Program-made: the position numbers and the translations under genes
Shown here: one piece after another, positions 7,862 to 15,278 of the stretch
How the letters are laid out: each line of letters opens with the position of its first letter
Position numbering within the stretch: the first letter of the stretch is position 1
Assembly (NCBI GenBank): GCA_026990815.1
Contig: JALXCS010000167.1
Coordinates: forward strand, 1-19,987
Direction: 5' to 3'
Length of the DNA stretch: 19,987 nucleotides
DNA from: Methylomonas sp.
Lineage (GTDB): Bacteria; Pseudomonadota; Gammaproteobacteria; Methylococcales; Methylomonadaceae
The notes under the pieces: model-generated
What the model saw: the letters and a program-made list of their open reading frames with translations, nothing else
Databases searched by the model: none
Told to the model about the DNA's origin: nothing

Positions 7862-8977
7862 TTATTCATAATCCAAGGGTACCAAAGTTACTTGCATTTC
7901 GACATTTTCCCGGTCAATTGTCACCCATTGTTTTTTACTTAAATAGCCTTCTTTACTGATCTCTATATTGTAATCCCCCGGATTAAGGCTGATTCCGGAA
8001 TAATATTTTTTATCCAGATTAAGTATTCTTATTTGTGCAGAGCCAGGGTTGGTATAAATAGTTAATTTGTAACCTGAACTTTTCCGGGTATTGGTATCAA
8101 CAAAATTAGTCATCAGCGCATTTGTTGCCAATGAGTTGTCTTTGGTTCTAACTTCAGAAACCGGGACCTTGGTTGTAAGTTGTTTTGGCTTAAAACTTGC
8201 CTTATTCGACTGGTATTGTGGAATTTGAGCTGTTGATTCAACTGGCTCCGGTACAAAATAGAAATCGTTTCGCAGTGATGAAGATTCCCAGGGGATTTGT
8301 CGGCCTGCTGAATCTTTTTCCACACCCACCCTGACTCGTTTGAAAACCTGTTCAATAGACAGCCCGGTTTGGGTCATGTATTTGAGTAAATATTTTGTAT
8401 AGGGGCTGTTACGTCCTTCTCCATCCATAGCAACATTTCCTGGGCCAGTTGAATAAGCAATAAGAGTTCCTACACCACCTTCCATTCTCGCCAGTCCTTT
8501 CGTTGATGAACGAAAGCTCCGTGCAAAAGGGTTATCACGGCAAGCGTCTAATACCACGATATTCAATGGGTTGCCCGCATCTTCCAATGCACGCAATAAT
8601 AAATTTGCCTGAACTGATTCATCAGGTACTTCAAATTCTGATTGAATATCGGCACCAATAGGAATTAAATAATTTTCACCTTTAACCTGGATGCCATGGC
8701 CAGCATAGAAAAAAATTCCTGCTCCTCCTTTTTGCTTTAAGGTTTGTCCAAATTCACGAATGGCATTTCGCATTTGTTTTCGATTTAAATCGTACTTGTC
8801 AAAAACTTCAAAGCCCAGATATCTGAGCTTTTCAGCAATATCAGTCGCATCGTTGATCGGGTTGGTTAATGGAGATGATTGATAATTAGAATTGCCAATA
8901 ACCAAAGCTGTCTTCGGCGCAGCGTAACATGGTGTTACTCCCAGAAAAAAAGCTATGATCAGCAAGCCAGTTTTCAT
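7862..8977 (-). CDS. secreted caspase-like peptidase (C14 family) with C-terminal PEGA domain
   Basis: Predicted exported cysteine peptidase of 371 aa. A signal peptide (1-19, ending CYA) precedes a p20-type caspase fold. It starts KTALVIGNSNY, with the catalytic His in FFYAGHGIQ (H94) and the catalytic Cys in VVLDACRDNPF (C146), so the dyad is intact. The NSPYTKYLLKYM segment after the core is usual for bacterial caspase-like proteins. A low-complexity linker (about 240-300) leads to a PEGA-type beta domain (302-371: YTNPGSAQIRI, LNPGDYNIEISKEGY), often found in surface proteins. Family knowledge predicts cleavage after Lys or Arg, but the substrate is unknown. It is the last gene of a six-gene envelope operon, 32 nt after the LpoB-like gene. 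No Shine-Dalgarno is evident. Confidence 0.9.
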   Translation of the reverse strand: MKTGLLIIAFFLGVTPCYAAPKTALVIGNSNYQSSPLTNPINDATDIAEKLRYLGFEVFDKYDLNRKQMRNAIREFGQTLKQKGGAGIFFYAGHGIQVKGENYLIPIGADIQSEFEVPDESVQANLLLRALEDAGNPLNIVVLDACRDNPFARSFRSSTKGLARMEGGVGTLIAYSTGPGNVAMDGEGRNSPYTKYLLKYMTQTGLSIEQVFKRVRVGVEKDSAGRQIPWESSSLRNDFYFVPEPVESTAQIPQYQSNKASFKPKQLTTKVPVSEVRTKDNSLATNALMTNFVDTNTRKSSGYKLTIYTNPGSAQIRILNLDKKYYSGISLNPGDYNIEISKEGYLSKKQWVTIDRENVEMQVTLVPLDYE

Positions 8978-9009
8978 AAATTTATCAGTGTATTAATTTT
9001 ACCGGGTTT

Positions 9010-9534
9010 TTAAAGGAAATTTCTTCTGGCTTTACCTAATGGCAGCACATCAGACCATTGACCGACCATTTCTCCATCAATCTTGAACATCTTGAATTCC
9101 AGTTTGAAATAAGCTAATTCCTCACCACCAGCGCCGTATTGACGTGTTGACGATAATTCAGTGTTGACGACATAGTCAAAAGACGTTGCTGATTTATCCA
9201 TAAGACGGACTAGGCCCGAAGCCAAAATAGTTTCTGTTATGCGATCATAAATATCCTGAATTCGTATACTTTCATTATCGGTATTATTAAGCATTCTGCC
9301 AACTACCAGGCGGGGACGCTTTCTTCCCCATCTTTGTACCAGTCTGGATGCCAACATCTTGTTGGTCACTTTTTCTGCAAATGCGGTATAGTCGGCCATC
9401 GTCAGTTCTGCTTCCAAATGTGCCCGACTGGAGTCGTCTAATATGGAAACTCTGGATTGGCCACCTAGCCGGTTTTGGGCGCAGCCGGTTGCTAATAATG
9501 CACAGGTGCTTAATACTATTATTTTTTTCATCAT
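9010..9534 (-). CDS. lpoB: LpoB-like lipoprotein (penicillin-binding protein activator family)
   Basis: Predicted outer-membrane lipoprotein of 174 aa. MMKKIIVLSTCALLATGC supplies a signal peptide with lipobox and acylated C18. The body matches the LpoB/FlgO-like fold: ADYTAFAEKVTNKMLASRLV, then RPRLVVGRMLNNTDNESIRIQDIYDRITETILASGLVRLM and a C-terminal YFKLEFKMFKIDGEMVGQWSD strand set. In E. coli, LpoB activates the peptidoglycan synthase PBP1B from the outer membrane; whether this copy does so is inference, as homologues also serve other envelope roles. The longest frame starts at TTG (9558); ATG at 9534 has AGGA eight bases upstream and is preferred. The YcfL-like gene lies 30 nt upstream, as ycfL and lpoB are neighbours in E. 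coli. Confidence 0.82.
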   Translation of the reverse strand: MMKKIIVLSTCALLATGCAQNRLGGQSRVSILDDSSRAHLEAELTMADYTAFAEKVTNKMLASRLVQRWGRKRPRLVVGRMLNNTDNESIRIQDIYDRITETILASGLVRLMDKSATSFDYVVNTELSSTRQYGAGGEELAYFKLEFKMFKIDGEMVGQWSDVLPLGKARRNFL

Positions 9535-9564
9535 TTTTGTAATCCTAAAAATTATCAATAATCG

Positions 9565-10092
9565 TTATTTTAATTGAAAGTTATCTCGCATGGATTTTGG
9601 ACAAATCGGCGGCAGTGGAGGAGGGCAGGGTACCATCTGCTTTGATTCTTGTTCACGACGATCAGATTCGATATATAAATCATCAGGAAACCGAACAGTA
9701 AACTGGATGGAATAAGCGTCTTCTGTTTTGCCCATACTCTGAAAGCTTTTAATTTTTCTTGGACTTAGAACAAATCGATGCCAGACATTGCCAACATTGA
9801 TTGGAAAACCTTGTTTATCACGCCAGACGATCTTGTATTCTAGGCTATAGCGATTATCAGTCAAATTCTGAACGTCGATACCGGCTTTGGGAAGCAAGCC
9901 GACCTGGGCAACTCTGACATTGGTAATTAATACTCTATTGACCAATTCACTTGAACCCAAAATTAATGTGGCACGGGGATGCGTGTCATCGATGGTTCTT
10001 TGTGCCAGGTGTTTGATATTAGCACCTTTTTTTGTAGTACATCCGCTCGCCAGAAAGGTAACTAAACAAAGAATGATTATTTTTTTTATCAT
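9565..10092 (-). CDS. YcfL-like lipoprotein (DUF1425)
   Basis: Predicted lipoprotein of 175 aa. The signal peptide MIKKIIILCLVTFLASGC ends in a lipobox with C18. The mature part resembles DUF1425/YcfL: a segment NVRVAQVGLLPKAGIDVQNL followed by YSLEYKIVWRDKQGFPI, a beta-sandwich-like pattern. The C-terminus has a proline-rich stretch with two Cys (PCPPPLPPIC) beyond the usual domain. The longest frame starts at an ATG at 10107, but the ATG at 10092 overlaps the TGA of the preceding gene as ATGA and directly begins a normal signal peptide. It is therefore chosen, and translational coupling is likely. The gene sits directly before the LpoB-like gene, a conserved pairing. The molecular function is not established. 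Confidence 0.8.
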   Translation of the reverse strand: MIKKIIILCLVTFLASGCTTKKGANIKHLAQRTIDDTHPRATLILGSSELVNRVLITNVRVAQVGLLPKAGIDVQNLTDNRYSLEYKIVWRDKQGFPINVGNVWHRFVLSPRKIKSFQSMGKTEDAYSIQFTVRFPDDLYIESDRREQESKQMVPCPPPLPPICPKSMRDNFQLK

Positions 10093-11774
10093 GGTTTTTT
10101 GATCCATAAGTTTTTGTTAACTTGTGCATACATTGCTTTTTCAATACTTCTTGCATATATAAAATTATGCGATTTTCTGTTCAGGAATACATGTTTTTTT
10201 GCCAATATCCGACCTCGTTTATCGTAGCTGATAATGGTGATTTTTTTTAATCTTTTTGAAACATAAAAACGGGCGGCCGAGATTTTTTTGGGCAAGGTCA
10301 TCCATGCGCGCATGTCCGGATTAGCGAAACTTTCCCGAAAAAGTTTGCCAATGACGCCTATGCCGCCAAGTTGGTTCCAGAGTAGATTTTCCCCGATATT
10401 CCGGCCAATTTGTGTCATGATTCTGGCCTGTTCAATCGGGAGTTTATCCAGCTGGTTTCTTAAGATGATCGCTTCAATATCTGCAATCGGAGAGAGAGTT
10501 GCCAGCACTTTTCTTCCAGCTTTTATCTTGATTGTTCTTACTGAGGACTTTACCGGCTCGAAAAGAGGGGATTTAATGGGTACGATGCCCCCGGCAATAT
10601 TCAAAGCAAATGACAGTGTCTTTTTTTCAGGAGCAAAACCGTCTGCCACGACAACATGCACGAGGCGTTTTTTTCGGGGCGGTCTTCTTTTTGTCGCCCT
10701 TATCGATCTTTTGATGACCTTGCTTCTGGGGTTTAATTCCAGTGCCTTTTTATAAGAGATTCGGGCATTATTTCTCAGCGAAGCATCTTCGTAGCTGTCA
10801 AATTCCTGAATAATCCCTGCCATATAAAAGCCAAACGGATTAATGTAGGCACTGGGAATACTTTTGGCTTTGGATTGGTAGCGCTTGTATTGGTTGAAAA
10901 TAAGATCAAAAGCTTTGGGGGCGTAAGATGAAGCTTTTTCTGTTTCTGGTTTTTTCTCTTTTTCATTGACCTGCTTTTTGATTTCCCCAATATTTTTTTC
11001 AAATTCCTTTCTTTCAATATTTTGCCAGTCGATTGCGCGGCGGGTGACATTGTAGGCTTTTCTTTCGCCATTCAGTAAATAGGCGATTGATTTATAATTA
11101 AGCATTAGGATCCTTTCATAAGGCTCCCCGATATATTCGACCAAATCGCCTTTTCCTGATATCAGACTCATGGCTTCCAGGCCATATTGAGTGAAAGACT
11201 CTTCAGCAATGGACCGTCCCATCATTTGTTTCAGGTAAGTTTCAGCGCTCGCAAAATCATCGATAGCATCAAGGGTATGGTTGGTATCTGTTGACAACAG
11301 ACCCGCTTCGACTGAATTTAGAAAATCAATGCCATTATCTTTGATGTTTTGTTGTTCCAGTTCGTAAGCACGTTTGAAATCACCAGTAGCAATTAAATTT
11401 CTGATCGGGACAAAATCTTTGGAATAGCCTTCATAGGTAATTTGATATTGAATTTTTTTTTTATTATGAATGTTGCCAGGATAATGTCCGGGAACCGGTT
11501 TGACTGGTGTGGGATGAGGTACTGAAGCAGGCGGTCTGGGTAGGTTTTTATTAATTTGCTTCAGGCTGCTGTTCAAAGCATCCAGAAAATCTATCGCATA
11601 AGCCTGAGGAGTCTGAAACACTAACAGGCAGAAAACAATAAAAGTCGTCATTATCGAATGAAGAATATTTTGTCTTTCACAGACCCTAGGAGCAGATAAT
11701 AGCCTGGTTCTTGGGCTTGTTAACCCAAGAACCAGGATGGTTCGACGAAAAAATTTTTTCTTGTTTTTATTCAT
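10089..11774 (-). CDS. COG3014-like TPR-type envelope protein
   Basis: Predicted exported protein of 561 aa. By pattern it resembles the uncharacterised COG3014 family, which often accompanies YcfL and LpoB homologues. Helical repeats run from about 100 to 350 (DFKRAYELEQQNIKDNGIDF, YERILMLNYKSIAYLLNGER, NARISYKKALELNPRSKVIK). A C-terminal beta-rich region follows from about 370 (VHVVVADGFAPEKKTLSFAL). The N-terminus is odd: the basic stretch MNKNKKKFFRR (1-11) and the hydrophobic, cleavable stretch MTTFIVFCLLVFQTPQAYA (42-60) are separated by about 30 residues encoded by a perfect 13-bp hairpin and adjacent sequence. Either translation starts at ATG 11651 (residue 42), or a short element interrupts the signal peptide. 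Neither start has a good Shine-Dalgarno. The TGA overlaps the next ATG (ATGA). Confidence 0.78.
   Translation of the reverse strand: MNKNKKKFFRRTILVLGLTSPRTRLLSAPRVCERQNILHSIMTTFIVFCLLVFQTPQAYAIDFLDALNSSLKQINKNLPRPPASVPHPTPVKPVPGHYPGNIHNKKKIQYQITYEGYSKDFVPIRNLIATGDFKRAYELEQQNIKDNGIDFLNSVEAGLLSTDTNHTLDAIDDFASAETYLKQMMGRSIAEESFTQYGLEAMSLISGKGDLVEYIGEPYERILMLNYKSIAYLLNGERKAYNVTRRAIDWQNIERKEFEKNIGEIKKQVNEKEKKPETEKASSYAPKAFDLIFNQYKRYQSKAKSIPSAYINPFGFYMAGIIQEFDSYEDASLRNNARISYKKALELNPRSKVIKRSIRATKRRPPRKKRLVHVVVADGFAPEKKTLSFALNIAGGIVPIKSPLFEPVKSSVRTIKIKAGRKVLATLSPIADIEAIILRNQLDKLPIEQARIMTQIGRNIGENLLWNQLGGIGVIGKLFRESFANPDMRAWMTLPKKISAARFYVSKRLKKITIISYDKRGRILAKKHVFLNRKSHNFIYARSIEKAMYAQVNKNLWIKKP
11703..11736. 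repeat. perfect 13-bp hairpin inside the 5' end of the COG3014-like gene
   Basis: CCTGGTTCTTGGG (11703-11715) and its exact reverse complement CCCAAGAACCAGG (11724-11736) flank an 8-nt loop. It is more GC-rich than its surroundings. It lies in the segment that separates the basic and hydrophobic halves of the predicted signal peptide. No T-run follows on either strand, so it is not an obvious terminator. Confidence 0.75.
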
Positions 11775-11800
11775 GTTTTATTCGAAAGCTTACATTATAG

Positions 11801-13705
11801 TTAGAACACCGGCCTATTAACTTCCGGTTGTTGCGGTGTTTGTGTTTGGGCTTTTGCCTCACGTAAAATATCCCCACGTTGAACCTCGCCGCCACTGATT
11901 ATGGCAGCTTTAGCCCGTGCAGCTTCGACGGTGTCCAGTTTTAACTGGGCAACCTTGGTTTCAGCCGAACCAAATGAAATCCCGGTATCCGGATCAATTA
12001 GTTCTTGACCAGGACGCATGACATTGAAAATGTCACCCGTTTTCAAGCCGCCATCCAGGCCGCGATTAATATACACACTGCCATCAGGAAGTGTGGCTAT
12101 GATTTTAATGGGGTAAATTCGATGAACAATTTTGCTGACCATTAAATCAGTAAATTCATCAATCAAATTGCTGTAGGAGTTAGCTGCAATATTTTTATTA
12201 TATTTATCCAGTTTTTTGTTGATACGGATTTTGTCGGCAGCCAGCAGTTTTCCGGTGTGGCTGTCAACGATACGCAAAGTGGCTTCGACAATGCCGTAAT
12301 GGCGAGTTTGGACTTCATCAACATAAGCCAGTTTTTTACTTTCCGATTGGATGGCAAATTTATCAACAGCAGTCAACACTAAATAATCCGCTCCAATTGT
12401 TTCTTTTAAATATGGATCTATCTCGTCGCCACTCATCAGAGCGGTAAAGTTTTTCTCATCCAGAACCTGGTCAATCTCATGTCTTTCAAGGACATCAAAA
12501 CGATTAGAGTTGGTCAGTTTAACCATTAGGTCGTTTTTGACCCGCGGGTAATCATCGACAGCAAGAAAAATAGTGTTATTGTTGGCATTAAAGTGGACTT
12601 TGCCTATGGCAATGGTCAACTTACCTCCCTGGGATGTTTTTTCAATGGTTTTTGGTTGTTGCCCTGCTACGCCGTTTTTGGCCAGATTTTGGTCCTGGGT
12701 TTCCAGCAAATCACCAACTTGCACATCGCCATCGATTATATCGACAACTGAAATGGTGTCTTGAACAGAGGCTAATTTAATATTGCCAACCGGAGACTTG
12801 ATTTTTCCTATTGCGATGCCGCTGGGGTCCTGTATTTCCTTGCCTTCTCTGAATACTTTAAAGGTGCTTTCAGCAGTATATCCATCGTTAGTGCCACGAT
12901 TAATCACATAAGGATTGGCACTGACGATTATAGCTGGGGAAACGATATTAAGAATTTTTTGAGAAGCCAGGGCGCCGACGTGATCAAAGGTAGAATATTC
13001 ATCACGATTCGATTCCCGGCCTTCAAATACCGATTCGCTGACTTTGGTTCTAAAACTGGCAGTACCCGCTATCATTCCGGTTTTAGTGTCAATCACCCTG
13101 AGTCGAAAGCGGGCATCAGAAACATGCTTGGTGATTTGTTTTCCTGACTCACTGTAGGGGATTGCGGTGTTTTTAGTTTTTTCATCAGCTTTTTCCAGAA
13201 CCGCAAATACCAGAAAATCAGCACCCATAGTCGTCCCAAGATTTTGATATTCCTTAACAATATCATTGTGATCTGACAATATTCCGGTCCATTTCACTGC
13301 ATAACCACTGACATCAGGTAGATTTTCTGTGGCGGCATTCAAGGTCCGGTCAAGGAATGATTCTTTATCGCCTTTACCGAATTGCTGCTCATTGATAATT
13401 TTTCTTAATGCTGTTCTTTCCAGTACGTTAAAACGATTGCTTTTCTGTAAATGTTCAATGATGCGAGCTGCCAGATCTTCTGGTAGTCCCATTCTTTGCT
13501 GGACAGCGCGGTCAGGGAAAAAATCACTGGTGCCTAAAACAGCGATTTTAATTTGGCCCTGTTGATTTTTGGCAAAATCCAATGTGCTGCTTTCAGAAGA
13601 TTTTTGCCCTTCATTTTCAGCAGTTTTTTCGCCGCAGGCACTGATAAGAAAACCGAGAAGGATTAAAGTTATTATTGTCATTGAGTGGCGTGTTTGTTGT
13701 TTCAT
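11801..13705 (-). CDS. lipoprotein with two tandem CsgG/FlgT-like modules
   Basis: Predicted lipoprotein of 634 aa with lipobox LISAC, acylated C24. The body is an internal duplication. Module 1 (about 50-335) and module 2 (about 360-615) share RFNVLERTALRKIINEQQF/RFDVLERHEIDQVLDEKNF, GADFLVFAV/GADYLVLTA and a VIDTKTG/IVDSHTG turn. Each ends in an INRG...G...F.V.R.G.EI.DP.G domain resembling the FlgT C-terminal domain. The N-terminal part of each module resembles CsgG/HfaB, known for the curli secretion pore in the outer membrane. No curli subunit genes are nearby, so curli export is not implied. The start ATG has AAGG seven bases upstream. The upstream paralogue ends 39 nt before it, and 26 nt separate it from the COG3014-like gene. 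The C-terminus (617-634) is a Gln/Pro-rich tail. Confidence 0.82.
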   Translation of the reverse strand: MKQQTRHSMTIITLILLGFLISACGEKTAENEGQKSSESSTLDFAKNQQGQIKIAVLGTSDFFPDRAVQQRMGLPEDLAARIIEHLQKSNRFNVLERTALRKIINEQQFGKGDKESFLDRTLNAATENLPDVSGYAVKWTGILSDHNDIVKEYQNLGTTMGADFLVFAVLEKADEKTKNTAIPYSESGKQITKHVSDARFRLRVIDTKTGMIAGTASFRTKVSESVFEGRESNRDEYSTFDHVGALASQKILNIVSPAIIVSANPYVINRGTNDGYTAESTFKVFREGKEIQDPSGIAIGKIKSPVGNIKLASVQDTISVVDIIDGDVQVGDLLETQDQNLAKNGVAGQQPKTIEKTSQGGKLTIAIGKVHFNANNNTIFLAVDDYPRVKNDLMVKLTNSNRFDVLERHEIDQVLDEKNFTALMSGDEIDPYLKETIGADYLVLTAVDKFAIQSESKKLAYVDEVQTRHYGIVEATLRIVDSHTGKLLAADKIRINKKLDKYNKNIAANSYSNLIDEFTDLMVSKIVHRIYPIKIIATLPDGSVYINRGLDGGLKTGDIFNVMRPGQELIDPDTGISFGSAETKVAQLKLDTVEAARAKAAIISGGEVQRGDILREAKAQTQTPQQPEVNRPVF

Positions 13706-13744
13706 ATCATTGCCTTGCCTTGTTTATATTGTCAGCATCCAGAT

Positions 13745-14626
13745 TCAGGGTTTTCTCAGGATATTACCTGCTTGCATTGGGTAACCTTCAGGGTCTTGTT
13801 CCGAAGTAATTTTTGCATAAGTAATTTTTGGCAAAATTCTCGTCACTTTAACAGTGCCAATGAATTCTTCACTGGAACCTAAAGATTCACCGGTATCGGG
13901 ATCAATCAGTGCTTCTCCGGCAAAAAACACTTTCAGTTTTTCGCCGACTTTTAGTCCACCATCTTTGCCCCGGTTGATGATTACTTCATTGGTTCGGGTG
14001 CGTTTGACAACTTTCATCGGATAAACCTGGGCAACGAACTGATTTGCCAGTTGAGCAGCAATGCCCTTAGCCATTTTCGAAAAATAAACACTGCTGGGTG
14101 CGCCGGAGTTGTTATTTACTATTTTATTTTTGGTGGCAAAGGTATCTTTAAGGAAAAAGGTGGTGACAATTTGGCCGGTACTGGTGTCAATCATTTGCGC
14201 ATTGACGGCAAGAACACCCCAGTCCTTACGCTTGTATTTGCTATCAAAGTTAGGTAAGGGGGTATGTTTCCGGTAAAACTTGAAATCCTGAACCGTTGGT
14301 AAAATCAAGTAATGGGCGTTGTTAAGGTTGCCGGAATTTGCAGCATCGCCTTTGGCCAGATCGGAATTGGCAAAATCTTGTTCATCCAGAACTGCTTTGA
14401 GTGTGGCTTTGTCACGGCTGAGCACGCGAAATTTCCGGGTCGCTCTGAAAGAAGCTTCCATTTCTGAGCGAATAATATCTGTATCCAGGCGTCTTAGGAG
14501 ATTACGGTTGACAGTGTCTCCAATAACGGGTTCTTTTATTGCAACAGCAGGCTGGTTTGATTTAGCCATCAGGGTATTGGAAAGAGTCAACCCCATTATA
14601 ATGGTAAGTATTATTCGCTTGATCAT
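13745..14626 (-). CDS. secreted CsgG/FlgT-like protein, single module; first gene of the envelope operon
   Basis: Predicted exported protein of 293 aa with a signal peptide (1-21, ending LMA) and no lipobox. It is a third, diverged copy of the module in the following gene: RKFRVLSRDKATLKAVLDEQDF (64-85), NAHYLILPTVQDF, and VNAQMIDTSTGQIV (141-154). A C-terminal FlgT-like domain (about 200-293) carries VIINRGKDGGLKVGEKLKVF and ALIDPDTGESLG. The lack of an acylated Cys, unlike its paralogue, suggests a soluble periplasmic partner or a subunit inserted in another way. GGAG lies 5 nt before the ATG, a good ribosome binding site. It is the first gene after the divergent gap and should be the first of the operon that ends with the caspase-like gene. 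Its role is unknown. Confidence 0.8.
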   Translation of the reverse strand: MIKRIILTIIMGLTLSNTLMAKSNQPAVAIKEPVIGDTVNRNLLRRLDTDIIRSEMEASFRATRKFRVLSRDKATLKAVLDEQDFANSDLAKGDAANSGNLNNAHYLILPTVQDFKFYRKHTPLPNFDSKYKRKDWGVLAVNAQMIDTSTGQIVTTFFLKDTFATKNKIVNNNSGAPSSVYFSKMAKGIAAQLANQFVAQVYPMKVVKRTRTNEVIINRGKDGGLKVGEKLKVFFAGEALIDPDTGESLGSSEEFIGTVKVTRILPKITYAKITSEQDPEGYPMQAGNILRKP

Positions 14627-14667
14627 GTTTTCTCCAAACTTTATTAGTATTTTTTTAAGGTTTTGAA

Positions 14668-14673
14668 ATTATA
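14668..14673 (-). promoter_or_regulatory. candidate -10 box for the envelope operon
   Basis: TATAAT on the reverse strand, 41 nt before the ATG of the first operon gene. No convincing -35 is visible at 16-18 nt spacing (GGTAAC, CGGTAA, GCGGTA), so an activator may be needed. Confidence 0.3.
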
Positions 14674-14746
14674 TAGGAAATTTATTTTAGTTACCGCCAT
14701 AAAAATACTTTCATGGGTGAATTATCCAGGTTACTGGCAAAAAATT

Positions 14747-14762
14747 AAGCAACTAGTTGCTT
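14747..14762. promoter_or_regulatory. 16-nt perfect palindrome, possible operator
   Basis: AAGCAACTAGTTGCTT is exactly self-complementary. It lies in the 339-nt divergent gap, about 75 nt upstream of the candidate -10 of the envelope operon and about 93 nt upstream of the PhoP-box-like repeats. Its size and symmetry fit the site of a dimeric regulator; which one is unknown. Confidence 0.5.
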
Positions 14763-14854
14763 GAATACTTGATGAAAATATGATTGTGCATGGCTAGTCT
14801 GTTGGTCAAATATTGGTAATTGATTCTTAAAAAAACCTTATAGTAGTTATAAAT

Positions 14855-14882
14855 TGTTTATAATATGTTCAGTCATGGTTTA
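14855..14882 (+). promoter_or_regulatory. three PhoP-box-like hexamers upstream of the PepSY gene
   Basis: TGTTTA (14855-14860), TGTTCA (14866-14871) and GGTTTA (14877-14882) are separated by exactly 5 nt each, an 11-nt period. The PhoP box of enterobacteria is (T/G)GTTTA-N5-(T/G)GTTTA. A -10-like TATCCT (14895-14900) begins 12 nt after the last hexamer, the arrangement of PhoP-activated promoters. A TATAAT overlapping the first hexamer (14859-14864) is an alternative core promoter that the boxes would then cover. Confidence 0.55.
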
Positions 14883-14965
14883 TCCGATCCTTGATATCCT
14901 TTATTTATACTTAATAAAAAAAATAATTAGTTTCTTGGTTTTAAATTAAAAGAGCGAGCCTCAAC

Positions 14966-15265
14966 ATGTCACTTGATTTTTCAAATATGCTTAAAGCAAC
15001 AAATTTTTTATTGTTGCTCAGTTTTTTCACACTGGATACGACCCTAAGTTTTGCCAATTCTGATTTGCTGGTACTAGCAAAAGTGAGTGTTGATGAAGCG
15101 GCGAGAAAAGTAGCGGATGATAAAAAAAGTCGTGTTTTAGGTGCAAAAACTGAGGTAATTGAAGGGCGGAAGGTTCATGTCATCAAAACCTTGTCTGATG
15201 AGGGCCGGGTAGAAAATGAAAAAGTTGATGCTGAAACTGGCAAGACCCTAGACAACAAAAAATAA
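14966..15265 (+). CDS. small secreted PepSY-domain protein
   Basis: Predicted periplasmic protein of 99 aa. A signal peptide covers about residues 1-31 (hydrophobic FLLLLSFFTL, ending SFA). The mature part is one PepSY-type unit: VSVDEAARKVADDKKSRVLGAKTEV, then GRKVHVIKTLSDEGRVENEKVDAETGKTL. Small PepSY proteins occur next to OmpR-type two-component systems and are thought to affect periplasmic proteolysis or sensor activity; this is not proven. The gene lies 13 nt before the response regulator on the same strand, so it is very likely the first gene of that operon and a possible sensor modulator or target. PhoP-box-like repeats lie upstream. A GAGCGAG sequence about 7 nt before the ATG is at best a weak ribosome binding site; ATG at 14987 is a less likely alternative. 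Confidence 0.85.
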   Translation: MSLDFSNMLKATNFLLLLSFFTLDTTLSFANSDLLVLAKVSVDEAARKVADDKKSRVLGAKTEVIEGRKVHVIKTLSDEGRVENEKVDAETGKTLDNKK

Positions 15266-15278
15266 ACAAAGCCAGATT

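Noticed and set aside
10288..10755. 155-codon plus-strand frame
   Set aside because: It is antisense to the COG3014-like gene, which has clear family features; the frame is a shadow.
11801..14626. Curli secretion locus, suggested by CsgG-like modules
   Set aside because: No CsgA/B subunits or CsgE/F partners are encoded nearby, and the modules carry FlgT-like C-terminal domains absent from CsgG.
11801..14626. Flagellar H-ring locus, suggested by FlgT-like domains
   Set aside because: No flagellar genes are present in the window, and the neighbours are LpoB/YcfL-type lipoproteins.
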